Shown piece after piece: positions 21,270 to 29,830 of a stretch of 64,000 nucleotides of DNA (positions are counted from its first letter, which is position 1; each line of letters starts with the position of its first letter). Both the position numbers and the translations under genes were made by a program. The notes under the pieces were generated by a model. That model made no database searches. It was not told the origin of the DNA and saw only the letters and a program-made list of their open reading frames with translations. The stretch is from contig NZ_JONW01000010.1 in the NCBI RefSeq assembly GCF_000712075.1, positions 186,092 through 250,091 of the forward strand. The letters are read 5' to 3'. The DNA is from Caulobacter sp. UNC358MFTsu5.1 (GTDB lineage Bacteria; Pseudomonadota; Alphaproteobacteria; Caulobacterales; Caulobacteraceae).

Positions 21270-22367
21270 CTAGCGGGCGGGAGCGGTCAGCACCAAATGC
21301 TCGCGTTCGGGCGTCACGCCGGCCCGCCAGACGAGTCGGGAAAGCATGACCACATAGGCCTGCATCCGCCCCCGGGTGGCCAGATCGGCCTTCGCCCCGT
21401 GATCGACCGCCGACAGGGTCCCGCCGCCCGACCGCGCGCCCGCCAGCGGCTGGGCCAGGGCGGCGGCGAGACCGGCGCCGCTCGACCAGTCGTGATCGGT
21501 CAGGGAGATCGCCTGCAGGGTCTCGAACGGCTTGTCCGCCGAGCCGTCCTTGACGGCGGCCAGGGTCTGTTTGGCGATCTCGCTGACCGGCTTGCCGTCA
21601 GCGCCCGTCATGGTCTGGCGCATGGTCAGTTCGTTCGTGCCGTCGATGTGCAGCATGGCGATCGTGGGCGCGGCGATCTCCGGCGGCGCGCGCAGCGAGG
21701 GGCAGATCTCGCCGGCCGAAAGATTGCAGATCTCGGTCTTGGCCAGTTCGCCGTACAAGCTGGCGGCCAAGCCGGGGTCGGCCTTGTCCAGCCCGGTCTC
21801 GTCGAAGCGCCAGGCGCCTTCGCGCTGGACCGTGATCGGTGCGCTCGAGGCTTGGCGCGCCTTGATGAAGGCGGCCATCTTGGCCACGGGTTCGCGCCGG
21901 GCGCGCCAGGTCGAGAACAGGTAGTCGTCGCGGACTTGGAAGGCCATGGCGCTGATTTCCAGCACGGTGTCGCCGTCCTTGGGCGACAGGCAGTAGACCA
22001 TGATCTGGCCCCAGCCCGGGAGGGCGGGATCGACGACCACGCGCTTGCTCTGCTCGGCGCAGCGCGCATTCTTGGACTGGCGGACGCCCTCCATCACCTG
22101 CGCCAAGGTGGCGCCCGGCGGCACGGGCGTGACGCTGAAGCCGATCAGATCGACATAGGCGGCGCCGCCTTGATCCTTGGGCGTGATCTCGCCCAGCTCC
22201 GAGCGGCCGTCGGCCGAATAGGTCCCGACGAACCAGCCCTGCGGGATGACCGGGACGATGATGGTCGAGCGCAGGCTGACCGGGGGCGGCGCGGCGGCCT
22301 GGGCCGACGAGACGGTCAGCGCCGCGACAAGCGCGCTGGCCAGTGCGCGAAAGACCTGAAACCGCAT
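21270..22367 (-). CDS. Secreted hypothetical protein between thyA and folA
   Basis: This 365-residue protein has a signal peptide (RFQVFRALASALVAALTVSSAQA). The mature part has scattered Cys pairs (CAEQSK, YCLSP, EICNLSAGEICP) and no recognised domain. The ATG at 22367 is favoured over 22373 because GGGGG then sits 6 bases upstream. It is transcribed in the same direction as thyA and folA with gaps of 67 and 47 bases, so cotranscription is possible. Function unknown. Confidence 0.65.
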   Translation of the reverse strand: MRFQVFRALASALVAALTVSSAQAAAPPPVSLRSTIIVPVIPQGWFVGTYSADGRSELGEITPKDQGGAAYVDLIGFSVTPVPPGATLAQVMEGVRQSKNARCAEQSKRVVVDPALPGWGQIMVYCLSPKDGDTVLEISAMAFQVRDDYLFSTWRARREPVAKMAAFIKARQASSAPITVQREGAWRFDETGLDKADPGLAASLYGELAKTEICNLSAGEICPSLRAPPEIAAPTIAMLHIDGTNELTMRQTMTGADGKPVSEIAKQTLAAVKDGSADKPFETLQAISLTDHDWSSGAGLAAALAQPLAGARSGGGTLSAVDHGAKADLATRGRMQAYVVMLSRLVWRAGVTPEREHLVLTAPAR

Positions 22368-22434
22368 GAGCATCCCCCAACTCGAGGTGAAAGCTCTACC
22401 ACAGGTTCATTGAGGGGGAAGACGGCGGTCGCGG

Positions 22435-22863
22435 TCAGCCGCCGAAGGGGACCACGACCTGCTGGGCCGAGGCGCGGGCGATCAGCTCGCCGTCGGGGCG
22501 GCGGAAGTCGGCCTCGACGTGGATCATGCCCTTGGTCCGGGCGACCACCCGGCCTTCGATCGTCAGGACCTCGGCCTTGCCCACCCGGATGAAGTCGACC
22601 TTCAGGTTGCTGGTGCGGAACATGGCGTCGGCCGGCGCGGCGGTCATGGCCGCGAAGGCCAGGATCTGGTCGGCCAGGGCGGCGATGTAGCCGCCGAACA
22701 GCGAGCCGTCGACGTTCAGCAGTTCGGGAGCGGGCGTCCAGGTCTTGCGGACCCAGCCGTCGCCCCAGTCGTCCAGGCCGCCCAGCTTCAGGGTCTGGAC
22801 CACGGCCGGCAGGACGACGTCGCCGCCCTTGATCTGGTCGAGCCGGTCGGTGGCCCAGGTCAA
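22435..22863 (-). CDS. Hotdog-fold acyl-CoA thioesterase, PaaI-like
   Basis: This 142-residue single hotdog domain has [23 protein letters not shown], which holds the acidic residue and the helix that forms the CoA site, and a C-terminal strand run [27 protein letters not shown]. It likely hydrolyses aryl- or acyl-CoAs. The gene overlaps the thyA stop by 4 bases, so translation is coupled, though no metabolic link to thymidylate synthesis is apparent. Confidence 0.85.
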   Translation of the reverse strand: MTWATDRLDQIKGGDVVLPAVVQTLKLGGLDDWGDGWVRKTWTPAPELLNVDGSLFGGYIAALADQILAFAAMTAAPADAMFRTSNLKVDFIRVGKAEVLTIEGRVVARTKGMIHVEADFRRPDGELIARASAQQVVVPFGG

Positions 22864-23702
22864 ACGGCGACCGCCGCCTTGATGTGCGGGTGGGCCTCGT
22901 AGCCTTCCAGCTGGAAGTCCTCGTATTCGAAGGCGAACAGGTCGCGCTTGTCGGCCATCTTCAGGGTGGGGAAGGGCTTGGGCTCGCGCTGGATCTGCTC
23001 GCGGGCCTGGTCCAGGTGGTTCAGGTAGAGATGCGCGTCGCCGAAGGTGTGGACGAACTCGCCTGGCTCAAGGCCGACGACCTGGGCGACCATGATCGTC
23101 AGCAGGGCGTAGGAGGCGATGTTGAACGGCACGCCCAGGAACACGTCGGCGCTGCGTTGGTAGAGCTGGCAGCTCAGCTTGCCGTCGGCCACGAAGAACT
23201 GGAACAGGCAGTGGCAGGGCGGCAGGGCCATGTCCTCGACGTCGGCCGGGTTCCAGGCGCTGACGATGTGGCGGCGGCTGTTGGGATTGGTCTTCAGGCC
23301 TTCGACCAGGTTGGCGATCTGGTCGATCGACTGACCGTTGGGCGCGGCCCACGAGCGCCACTGCTTGCCGTAGACCGGACCCAGGTCGCCGTTCTCGTCG
23401 GCCCACTCGTCCCAGATCTTGCAGCCGTTGTCCTGCAGGTAGCGCACGTTGGTGTCGCCCTTCAGGAACCACAGCAGCTCGACGATGATCGAGCGCAGGT
23501 GCAGCTTCTTGGTGGTCAGCACCGGGAAGCCTTGCGACAGGTCGAAGCGGATCTGCCGCCCGAACACGCCCAGCGTGCCGGTGCCCGTGCGGTCGCCGCG
23601 CTGGACGCCGTTCTCCAGGATGTCGGCGAGCAGGTTCAGGTACTGCCGCTCGGGATGGTCGGCGGGAGCCTGTTCGGCGTGAATCGGCGCGATGGCGTTC
23701 AT
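22860..23702 (-). CDS. thyA: Thymidylate synthase
   Basis: This 280-residue thymidylate synthase methylates dUMP using methylene-THF. Recognised blocks are [19 protein letters not shown] (phosphate-binding Arg), the [22 protein letters not shown] segment with the active-site Cys, [18 protein letters not shown] and [18 protein letters not shown] 23702 gives [11 protein letters not shown]; a TTG 9 bases upstream is also possible. It heads a run with a thioesterase, a secreted protein and folA. Confidence 0.97.
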   Translation of the reverse strand: MNAIAPIHAEQAPADHPERQYLNLLADILENGVQRGDRTGTGTLGVFGRQIRFDLSQGFPVLTTKKLHLRSIIVELLWFLKGDTNVRYLQDNGCKIWDEWADENGDLGPVYGKQWRSWAAPNGQSIDQIANLVEGLKTNPNSRRHIVSAWNPADVEDMALPPCHCLFQFFVADGKLSCQLYQRSADVFLGVPFNIASYALLTIMVAQVVGLEPGEFVHTFGDAHLYLNHLDQAREQIQREPKPFPTLKMADKRDLFAFEYEDFQLEGYEAHPHIKAAVAV

Positions 23703-23777
23703 GGTCCCCAAGGTGGGACAGAATCAGCCTTCCATCCAGTGCGGCACAGGCACTCATCCACATCCGATGGAGACTTG

Positions 23778-23894
23778 TCCCTCCCCCTTGAGGGGAGGGT
23801 GGCCCTGGCGGAGCCAGGGTCGGGTGGGGTTTGATGAGTCAGCAGACCCCACCCACCAGCTTCGCTGGTCCCCCCTCCCCACAAGGGGGAGGGA
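23778..23894. repeat. Dispersed 117-base intergenic repeat, copy B
   Basis: This is a near-identical partner of 18203-18317: TCCCTCCCCC at one end, its complement at the other, and the same GGCCCTGGCGGAGCCAGGGT and TTGATGAGTCAGCAG blocks inside. It lies between thyA and the DUF924 gene. Confidence 0.85.
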
Positions 23895-23906
23895 AGGCGT
23901 GTTCCT

Positions 23907-24461
23907 TCAACCCGCGAAGCCGCCCTCGTCGAGGAACGCCTGTTCCGCCGCCGTGGTCGTGCGGCCCAGGGCGGCGTTCCGGTGCGGGAACCGGCCGAAG
24001 CGGGCGATGATGTCGCGGTGGGCGATGGCCCATTTCAGGCTGTCGGCGTCGCCGGTGTCCTTCAGCAGCCCTTCGAACAGCCCGATGCTGGTCTCCTGGT
24101 CGGCCAGGGATTCGGAGTGCTCGTAGGGCAGGTAGAAGAACGGCCGCAGCGTGGGTTCGACGGCCTTGTCGTGGCCGGCGGCGATGGCGGCGGCCGCGAT
24201 GGCGCGGGCCTTGCCGTCGGTGGCGAAGGCGTGGCCGCCGCCCCGGTAGAGGTTGCGGGGGAACTGGTCGAGCAGGATCAGCAGGGCCAGGGCGCCCTCG
24301 GCCTGCTCGGCCCAGGCATCGTACTTGCCCCGCGCGGCGGCCAGGTGGACGGGTTCGAACTTCAGCCGGATGGCCTCGTCGAAGGCGTCGGACTTGGCGA
24401 ACCACTTGTCGGGTCCGGCGGCGGTCCAGAAGCCCAGCACGTCCTGTGGTTTGGCGGTCAT
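23907..24461 (-). CDS. DUF924 family protein
   Basis: This 184-residue protein carries DUF924 hallmarks: DVLGFWTAAGPDKWFAKSDAFD at the start, LLDQFPRNLYRGGGHAFATDGKAR in the middle and FFYLPYEHSESLADQE plus HRDIIARFGRFPHRNAALGR at the end. The fold is TPR-like. Function is not established. The ATG at 24461 follows GGGAGAG; one codon upstream is a TTG. Confidence 0.9.
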   Translation of the reverse strand: MTAKPQDVLGFWTAAGPDKWFAKSDAFDEAIRLKFEPVHLAAARGKYDAWAEQAEGALALLILLDQFPRNLYRGGGHAFATDGKARAIAAAAIAAGHDKAVEPTLRPFFYLPYEHSESLADQETSIGLFEGLLKDTGDADSLKWAIAHRDIIARFGRFPHRNAALGRTTTAAEQAFLDEGGFAG

Positions 24462-24591
24462 CAAGTCTCTCCCGGCGGCGGCGTTCGACGGATCGCGTCG
24501 TTCAAACGCGGTTCATCGAGCAAGGACGACACTGCTTACAAGGGATGAGCGACAGGGCCGATGCAAGGCCCCTTGGAGCACTTGGAAAGCA

Positions 24592-25521
24592 ATGAAACGT
24601 CTGATCACGACGGCTGTGGTTCTGTCCTTACTGGGCGGGGTCTCGGCGCACGCCGCCGGCGCGGGCCTGGGACAAGATGGCGCCGAGCGCGTCGACCGCC
24701 AGGGCCGCGAGCGCGGGCCGGGCGCCGGCGGGCGCGGCGACGGCGGCGGCTGGCGCCAGCAGCAGCCCCAGGCCGCGCCGCAGCAGCAGCCTCAACAACA
24801 GTCGCAGCCGCCGTCGGGCGGCGGGGATCGCGGCGGCTGGCGTCAGTCCGGCGGCGGCGACCGTGGTGACCGCGGCGGCCGTCCCGACCGCGGCGACCGG
24901 CCGGCGCCTCAGCCCCAGCAGCCCGCCCCCGCGCCCCAGGCTCAGGCGCCGCAACAGGGCGGCGACAGCGGCTGGCGCGGCCAAGGCGGACGCGGCGGCG
25001 GCTGGAACCGCGGCGACCAGGGCCGTCCCGACCAAGGCCGACCCGACCAGGGCCAAAATCGTGGCGACCAGAATCGCGGCGACCAGAACCGAGGCGATCG
25101 TGACGGCCGTGACGGTCGCGGCGGCTGGGACCGTAACGCCCAGAACGGCGGCTGGGACCGTGGTCCCGGACGCGGCGACCAGGGCCGTCCCGGTCCGCGC
25201 CCGGGCGACGGCCGCTGGCGCGACCGCGACAACGACCGCCCGCGCTACGACCAGCGCCAGTACCGTCCGTCCTACCGCGCCGTGCAGCGCTATCGCGCCC
25301 CGGCCTATCGCTATCCGCGCGGCTTCTACGTGCGCCACTGGTCGTTCGGCGACTACCTGCCCGGCGGCTGGTACGGGTCGTCCTACTACCTGGACGCCTG
25401 GCAGTACGGCCTGCCGTATCCGCCGGTCGGCTGCGAGTGGGTCCGCGTCGGCAACGACGCCCTGCTGGTCGACGTCTGGAGCGGCCAGGTGCTGAGCGTC
25501 TACTACGGCCTGTTCTGGTAG
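24592..25521 (+). CDS. RcnB family protein with long RG/DQ-rich repeat region
   Basis: This 309-residue protein has a signal peptide (KRLITTAVVLSLLGGVSAHAA) and a disordered central region of about 190 residues rich in Gly, Arg, Asp and Gln, with tandem GRPDQ and NRGDQ units (around 25020-25100). The C-terminal domain is an RcnB-type fold: WSFGDYLPGGWYGSSYYLDAW, then YGLPYPPVGCEWVRVGNDALLVDVWSGQV. E. coli RcnB is a periplasmic protein tied to nickel/cobalt homeostasis. The family is certain; the metal role is not shown, and no efflux gene lies nearby. Confidence 0.85.
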   Translation: MKRLITTAVVLSLLGGVSAHAAGAGLGQDGAERVDRQGRERGPGAGGRGDGGGWRQQQPQAAPQQQPQQQSQPPSGGGDRGGWRQSGGGDRGDRGGRPDRGDRPAPQPQQPAPAPQAQAPQQGGDSGWRGQGGRGGGWNRGDQGRPDQGRPDQGQNRGDQNRGDQNRGDRDGRDGRGGWDRNAQNGGWDRGPGRGDQGRPGPRPGDGRWRDRDNDRPRYDQRQYRPSYRAVQRYRAPAYRYPRGFYVRHWSFGDYLPGGWYGSSYYLDAWQYGLPYPPVGCEWVRVGNDALLVDVWSGQVLSVYYGLFW

Positions 25522-25543
25522 GACCGGTCCTGTCCTGAGCGAG

Positions 25544-25578
25544 CCCCGGGCGGATTCCCATCCGCCCGGGGTTTGTCG
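25544..25578 (+). terminator. Intrinsic terminator after the RcnB-like gene
   Basis: CCCCGGGCGGAT (25544-25555) and ATCCGCCCGGGG (25560-25571) form a perfect 12-base-pair stem with a TCCC loop, followed by TTTG and a later TTT. Confidence 0.85.
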
Positions 25579-25718
25579 TTTCTCGCGGTCGCCCGCGGGC
25601 CAAGGCCAGGGCGGTGAAGTTTTTCGAGGCGGCGTGTCGGCCGGCGGGCCGAACGCGCGTCCTAGGGGCCCAGGCGCAACGCCTTCCCCGCCGTGTCGCG
25701 GCCTCGAAAGGAACGACG

Positions 25719-26120
25719 ATGTTGAAAGCTTCGCCCATGGTCTGGACCGGACGCGTCCTGACCGGCCTGTTCGCCCTGTTCATGCTGGGCGCGTCCGTCC
25801 TGCCGAAACTGACCGGCATGCCGGTGGCGGCCGACACCCTGACGGCCTTGGGCTGGAAGGCCGACTATGTCCTGATGATCGGGATCATGGAGCTGACCTT
25901 CGTCGCCCTGTACCTGTTCCCGCGCACCGCCCTGCTGGGCGCCGTGCTGATGACCGGTCTGCTGGGCGGGGCCATGGCCACCCAGGTGCGGGTCGAGAAC
26001 CCGCTGTTCAGCCACGAGCTGTTCTCGATCTATCTGGGCCTGTTCATGTGGGGCGGCCTGTGGCTGCGGACCCCGGCGCTGCGGGCGCTGTTCCCGTGGC
26101 GCGACGGGGCGACCGCCTAG
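25719..26120 (+). CDS. DoxX family membrane protein
   Basis: This 133-residue protein has four predicted membrane helices: WTGRVLTGLFALFMLGASVLPKL, YVLMIGIMELTFVALYLF, ALLGAVLMTGLLGGAMAT and the segment around LFSIYLGLFMWGGLWL. The G.LTGLFALF...PKL start and E-L-T-F in helix 2 are usual for DoxX proteins, some of which join redox complexes at the membrane. ATG 25719 follows AAAGGAACGACG. Its end overlaps the convergent flavodoxin-like gene by 4 bases. Confidence 0.85.
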   Translation: MLKASPMVWTGRVLTGLFALFMLGASVLPKLTGMPVAADTLTALGWKADYVLMIGIMELTFVALYLFPRTALLGAVLMTGLLGGAMATQVRVENPLFSHELFSIYLGLFMWGGLWLRTPALRALFPWRDGATA

Positions 26121-27052
26121 ACGTTCGTCGTCGACTTCGCCGCCCGCTCGTCGTCCTTGGTGGCCACGATCCCCTTCGGGACCACATGGGCGACGAAGCG
26201 TTCGACCCAGGCGTCGAACTGGGCGACATGATCGGCCTCGGCCATCATGTCGTCGGCCTGGTCGTCGGCATAGGGCTTGCCTTCACCGAACACCCCGGCG
26301 GTCCAGAGCTCGTCCGGGACCTCGATCCCGCTGTAGCGGCACTGCCAGACCAGGCCCTGATAGGCCAGCCGCTCGTCGGCGTAGGGCTCCTTCTTCGGAT
26401 CGAACCAGGCCTTCTCCTTGACCAGCTTGGGCCGACCGTCCTCGCCCATCTCGTTGGCCCCGCCGTCGCAATAGGTGAAGAAGGCGGCCGTGCGGCCCTC
26501 CAGGTGGTTCTTCGTCAGCCGCTTCCACTGTGGCGAGCGCTCCAGGGCCTGGGCCTTCAGCGTGTCCTTCTTGTCGATCAGGTCGGGACGCGGATTGCCG
26601 CCCGCCGCGCAGACCAGCCGGTCGAACATCAGCTTGAAATTGGTCGTGGGCCCGTACCAGTTGGTCGGACCGATGAAGGCCCAGGCGTCGGCGCGGGCCA
26701 GGCGGCCGTAGAGGTCCAGGTCCCACATCAGATCGGGCTGGGTGGTGCTGCGCGGGCCGTAGCAGTTGCAGGGCCAGACGCAGAGCGCCATCGACGAGGA
26801 AACGCAGGCGTTGCAGGCCTGGATCTTGGGCTTGCCGTGCTGGTTGCCCAGGTCCTCGGTGTCGATCTGCCACGCGGCCGGCAGGCGTGCGGCCATTCGC
26901 AGCATGAGCGCCCGAGCCTTGGAGTCCAGGCCCGGACAGCTGTTGTGCCGCCGCTGCGAGCCGGCGATCAGCAGCACGCGAAGGGCGCGATCCTCGGCGG
27001 GTTCAGGGGAAACGATCGGGGCGTCTTCGGGGGCTTCTCGCGGGCTGGCCAT
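26117..27052 (-). CDS. Flavodoxin-like / NAD(P)H-dependent FMN reductase family protein
   Basis: This 311-residue protein has a flavodoxin-like core: VLLIAGSQRRHNSCPGLDSKA for the FMN phosphate and WAFIGPTNWYGPTTNFKLMFDRLVC for the ring. A Cys-rich insert (IQACNACVSSSMALCVWPCNCYGP) with five cysteines could bind a metal or disulfides and is unusual for a plain reductase. The C-terminal third is long and acidic. ATG 27052 is chosen over an upstream TTG because GAGG lies at a suitable distance. Confidence 0.8.
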   Translation of the reverse strand: MASPREAPEDAPIVSPEPAEDRALRVLLIAGSQRRHNSCPGLDSKARALMLRMAARLPAAWQIDTEDLGNQHGKPKIQACNACVSSSMALCVWPCNCYGPRSTTQPDLMWDLDLYGRLARADAWAFIGPTNWYGPTTNFKLMFDRLVCAAGGNPRPDLIDKKDTLKAQALERSPQWKRLTKNHLEGRTAAFFTYCDGGANEMGEDGRPKLVKEKAWFDPKKEPYADERLAYQGLVWQCRYSGIEVPDELWTAGVFGEGKPYADDQADDMMAEADHVAQFDAWVERFVAHVVPKGIVATKDDERAAKSTTNV

Positions 27053-27124
27053 GGCGGTGGAACGCCTCAAGGCTTAAAACGTCGCCACAGAGGCTTTCGG
27101 GTCACAACGTTCTGTCGTCATCGC

Positions 27125-28239
<1,115 letters not shown>

Positions 28240-28267
28240 GCTTCGGCTTCATCGCTGAAACGACGAA

Positions 28268-28296
28268 CGGCGGGCTCGAAAGGGCCCGCCGTTTTT
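28268..28296 (+). terminator. Intrinsic terminator after ilvC
   Basis: CGGCGGGC (28268-28275) and GCCCGCCG (28284-28291) form a strong stem with an 8-base loop, followed directly by TTTTT. Confidence 0.9.
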
Positions 28297-28306
28297 CGTT
28301 GTGCGC

Positions 28307-29131
28307 TCACCCCAGCACGAAGACCGGCCCCCAGGCCACCTGATACTTCCGTGGACCGGTCGACAGGTGCGGGCGCAACTGCCAGGCGCCGGGCGGCAGG
28401 GTCTGGGCGTTGGGGCTCTCGACATAGGTCTCGACCAGGGCCTCGCCGCCCGGTTCGGACACCGAGAACTGGTCGATGCGCGGGACGGCGCCGGACAGGG
28501 CCGCGGCGATCACGCCGACCGACGCCACGCGCAGCGGGGCGGGGGCGGAGAGGCGCGCCGAGACCTCGGCATAGGCGCCGACCGCCATCACCTCGCGGCC
28601 CTGGCGCAGCACGCCGTAGCCCACGTGGGTGAAGCCGGGCGCCAGCAGGTTGGCGCGGTGGCCGGGGCTGGATTTCCACTGGCCCATGATCTGGTCGGGG
28701 CGCACGGCGCCGCTGGCGTTCAGCCGCTCGGCGATGTTCTCGCCCGGGGCCCCCACTAGGTCGCGGGCCAGCAGGCCCACGCGGGCGGCCGGGCCGAACC
28801 CTTCGCGGGTCATGTGGTCGAAGACGCCGGTGCGGGCGATGTCGGCGGCGTGGGCGCGGGCGGCCAGGGTCAGGCCGGGATCGGGCGCCAGGGCGGCCAG
28901 GCCCTGGGCGCGCCGGAAGATGTCGCCCAGATCGTGCAGGTCGGTCTCGAAATCGGGATCGAAGTCGCCCCGGTTTTCCGCCAGCTGGCGGCGCAGGCGG
29001 CGGTCATAGGCCAGCCACGGGTCGCTCATGGCGGCCCCGGCGCGGGCGGGGACGAGCCCGGGCAGGACCAGGGCGGAGGCGGTCGCGGCGATCAGGGTGC
29101 GGCGGTCCAGGACGGTTTTGGGGGCGAGCAT
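28307..29131 (-). CDS. CAP/SCP-domain secreted protein
   Basis: This 274-residue protein has a signal sequence with a possible twin-arginine motif (LDRRTLIAATASALVLPGL). The CAP domain lies roughly at residues 75-180, with LTLAARAHAADIARTG, FDHMTREGFG, GENIAERL and WKSSPGHRANLLAPGF, the conserved His/Glu cavity motifs. A C-terminal domain of about 80 residues follows. Bacterial CAP proteins are exported and poorly understood. The start at 29131 lies 49 bases from the divergent deoxyribosyltransferase-like gene. Confidence 0.88.
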   Translation of the reverse strand: MLAPKTVLDRRTLIAATASALVLPGLVPARAGAAMSDPWLAYDRRLRRQLAENRGDFDPDFETDLHDLGDIFRRAQGLAALAPDPGLTLAARAHAADIARTGVFDHMTREGFGPAARVGLLARDLVGAPGENIAERLNASGAVRPDQIMGQWKSSPGHRANLLAPGFTHVGYGVLRQGREVMAVGAYAEVSARLSAPAPLRVASVGVIAAALSGAVPRIDQFSVSEPGGEALVETYVESPNAQTLPPGAWQLRPHLSTGPRKYQVAWGPVFVLG

Positions 29132-29180
29132 GGTCCTCAAGGCGGTTGACAGCGTCCCGTTTCGGCAAGTTCTAAGGGCC

Positions 29181-29744
29181 ATGAGACCCGTACGTTCCAT
29201 CTGGCTGGCCGGACCCGAACCCTGGCTTCCCGACGCCGAGGCGCAAGGTTCGCGCCAACGCGCCCTCTGTGCTGATAACGGCTTCACCGGCCTGACCGCT
29301 CCCGCCATCGTCGAGACCCAGGCCGACAATGTCGAGGTCCAGGCTCGGGAACTGTACGCCGAGAGGATGGCCAAGCTGCGGCAGGCGGACGCCGGGATCA
29401 TCAACCTGACCCCGTTCCGCGGCCCGTCCTGCGCCAGCGCCGCCGCCTTCGAGGCCGGCGTGCTGGCCGGGCTGGGGCGGCCGATCATGGCCTATGTCAA
29501 CATCGCCGACGAGAGCGAGGCCGAATATGTCGACCGCGTCGAGGTGCACGTCGGCGCCCAGCGCGACGAGCACGGCGTCTGGCGCGACGGCGACGGCTGC
29601 GTGGTCGAGGACTTCGGCCTGCCCGAGACCCTGATGCTGTGGGCCGAGGCCCGGCGGCTGTTCGTGATCATCACCGATGACCCGCTGCACGACCTGACGG
29701 GCCTGGAGATGTGCCTGGACGCCCTGGCGCTGTACGCGGAGTAG
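29181..29744 (+). CDS. Nucleoside 2-deoxyribosyltransferase-like protein
   Basis: This 187-residue protein has the fold of nucleoside 2-deoxyribosyltransferases: IWLAGPEPWLPDA at the first strand, IINLTPFRGPSCASAAAFEAGVLAGLGRPIMAYVN with the catalytic Glu in the AFEAG segment, and a C-terminal helical part. The family exchanges bases on deoxynucleosides or hydrolyses modified ones. ATG 29181 follows AAGGGCC. No purine or pyrimidine salvage gene is adjacent. Confidence 0.85.
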   Translation: MRPVRSIWLAGPEPWLPDAEAQGSRQRALCADNGFTGLTAPAIVETQADNVEVQARELYAERMAKLRQADAGIINLTPFRGPSCASAAAFEAGVLAGLGRPIMAYVNIADESEAEYVDRVEVHVGAQRDEHGVWRDGDGCVVEDFGLPETLMLWAEARRLFVIITDDPLHDLTGLEMCLDALALYAE

Positions 29745-29755
29745 GGGATTAAGGT

Positions 29756-29821
29756 GGGGACACACACTCACGGCAAGGCCTAGCCAGTTCGGCGAAGACC
29801 GTGGGGTGAGTGTGTGTCCCC
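29756..29821. terminator. Long-armed hairpin between convergent genes
   Basis: GGGGACACACACTCAC (29756-29771) and GTGAGTGTGTGTCCCC (29806-29821) are perfect 16-base complements separated by 34 bases. The element lies between the ends of the deoxyribosyltransferase-like gene and metE and ends 9 bases from metE. It is the longest of the GGGGAC...GTCCCC hairpins. Confidence 0.7.
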
Positions 29822-29830
29822 TTCTTCAGG

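Noticed and set aside
25020-25100. Short tandem repeat considered as a CRISPR array
   Set aside because: The repeats are in-frame codon repeats of a coding gene, without unique spacers or cas genes.
24605-25837. Arg-rich 410-residue minus-strand frame
   Set aside because: It is the complement of the repetitive RcnB-like gene and has no independent start or family.
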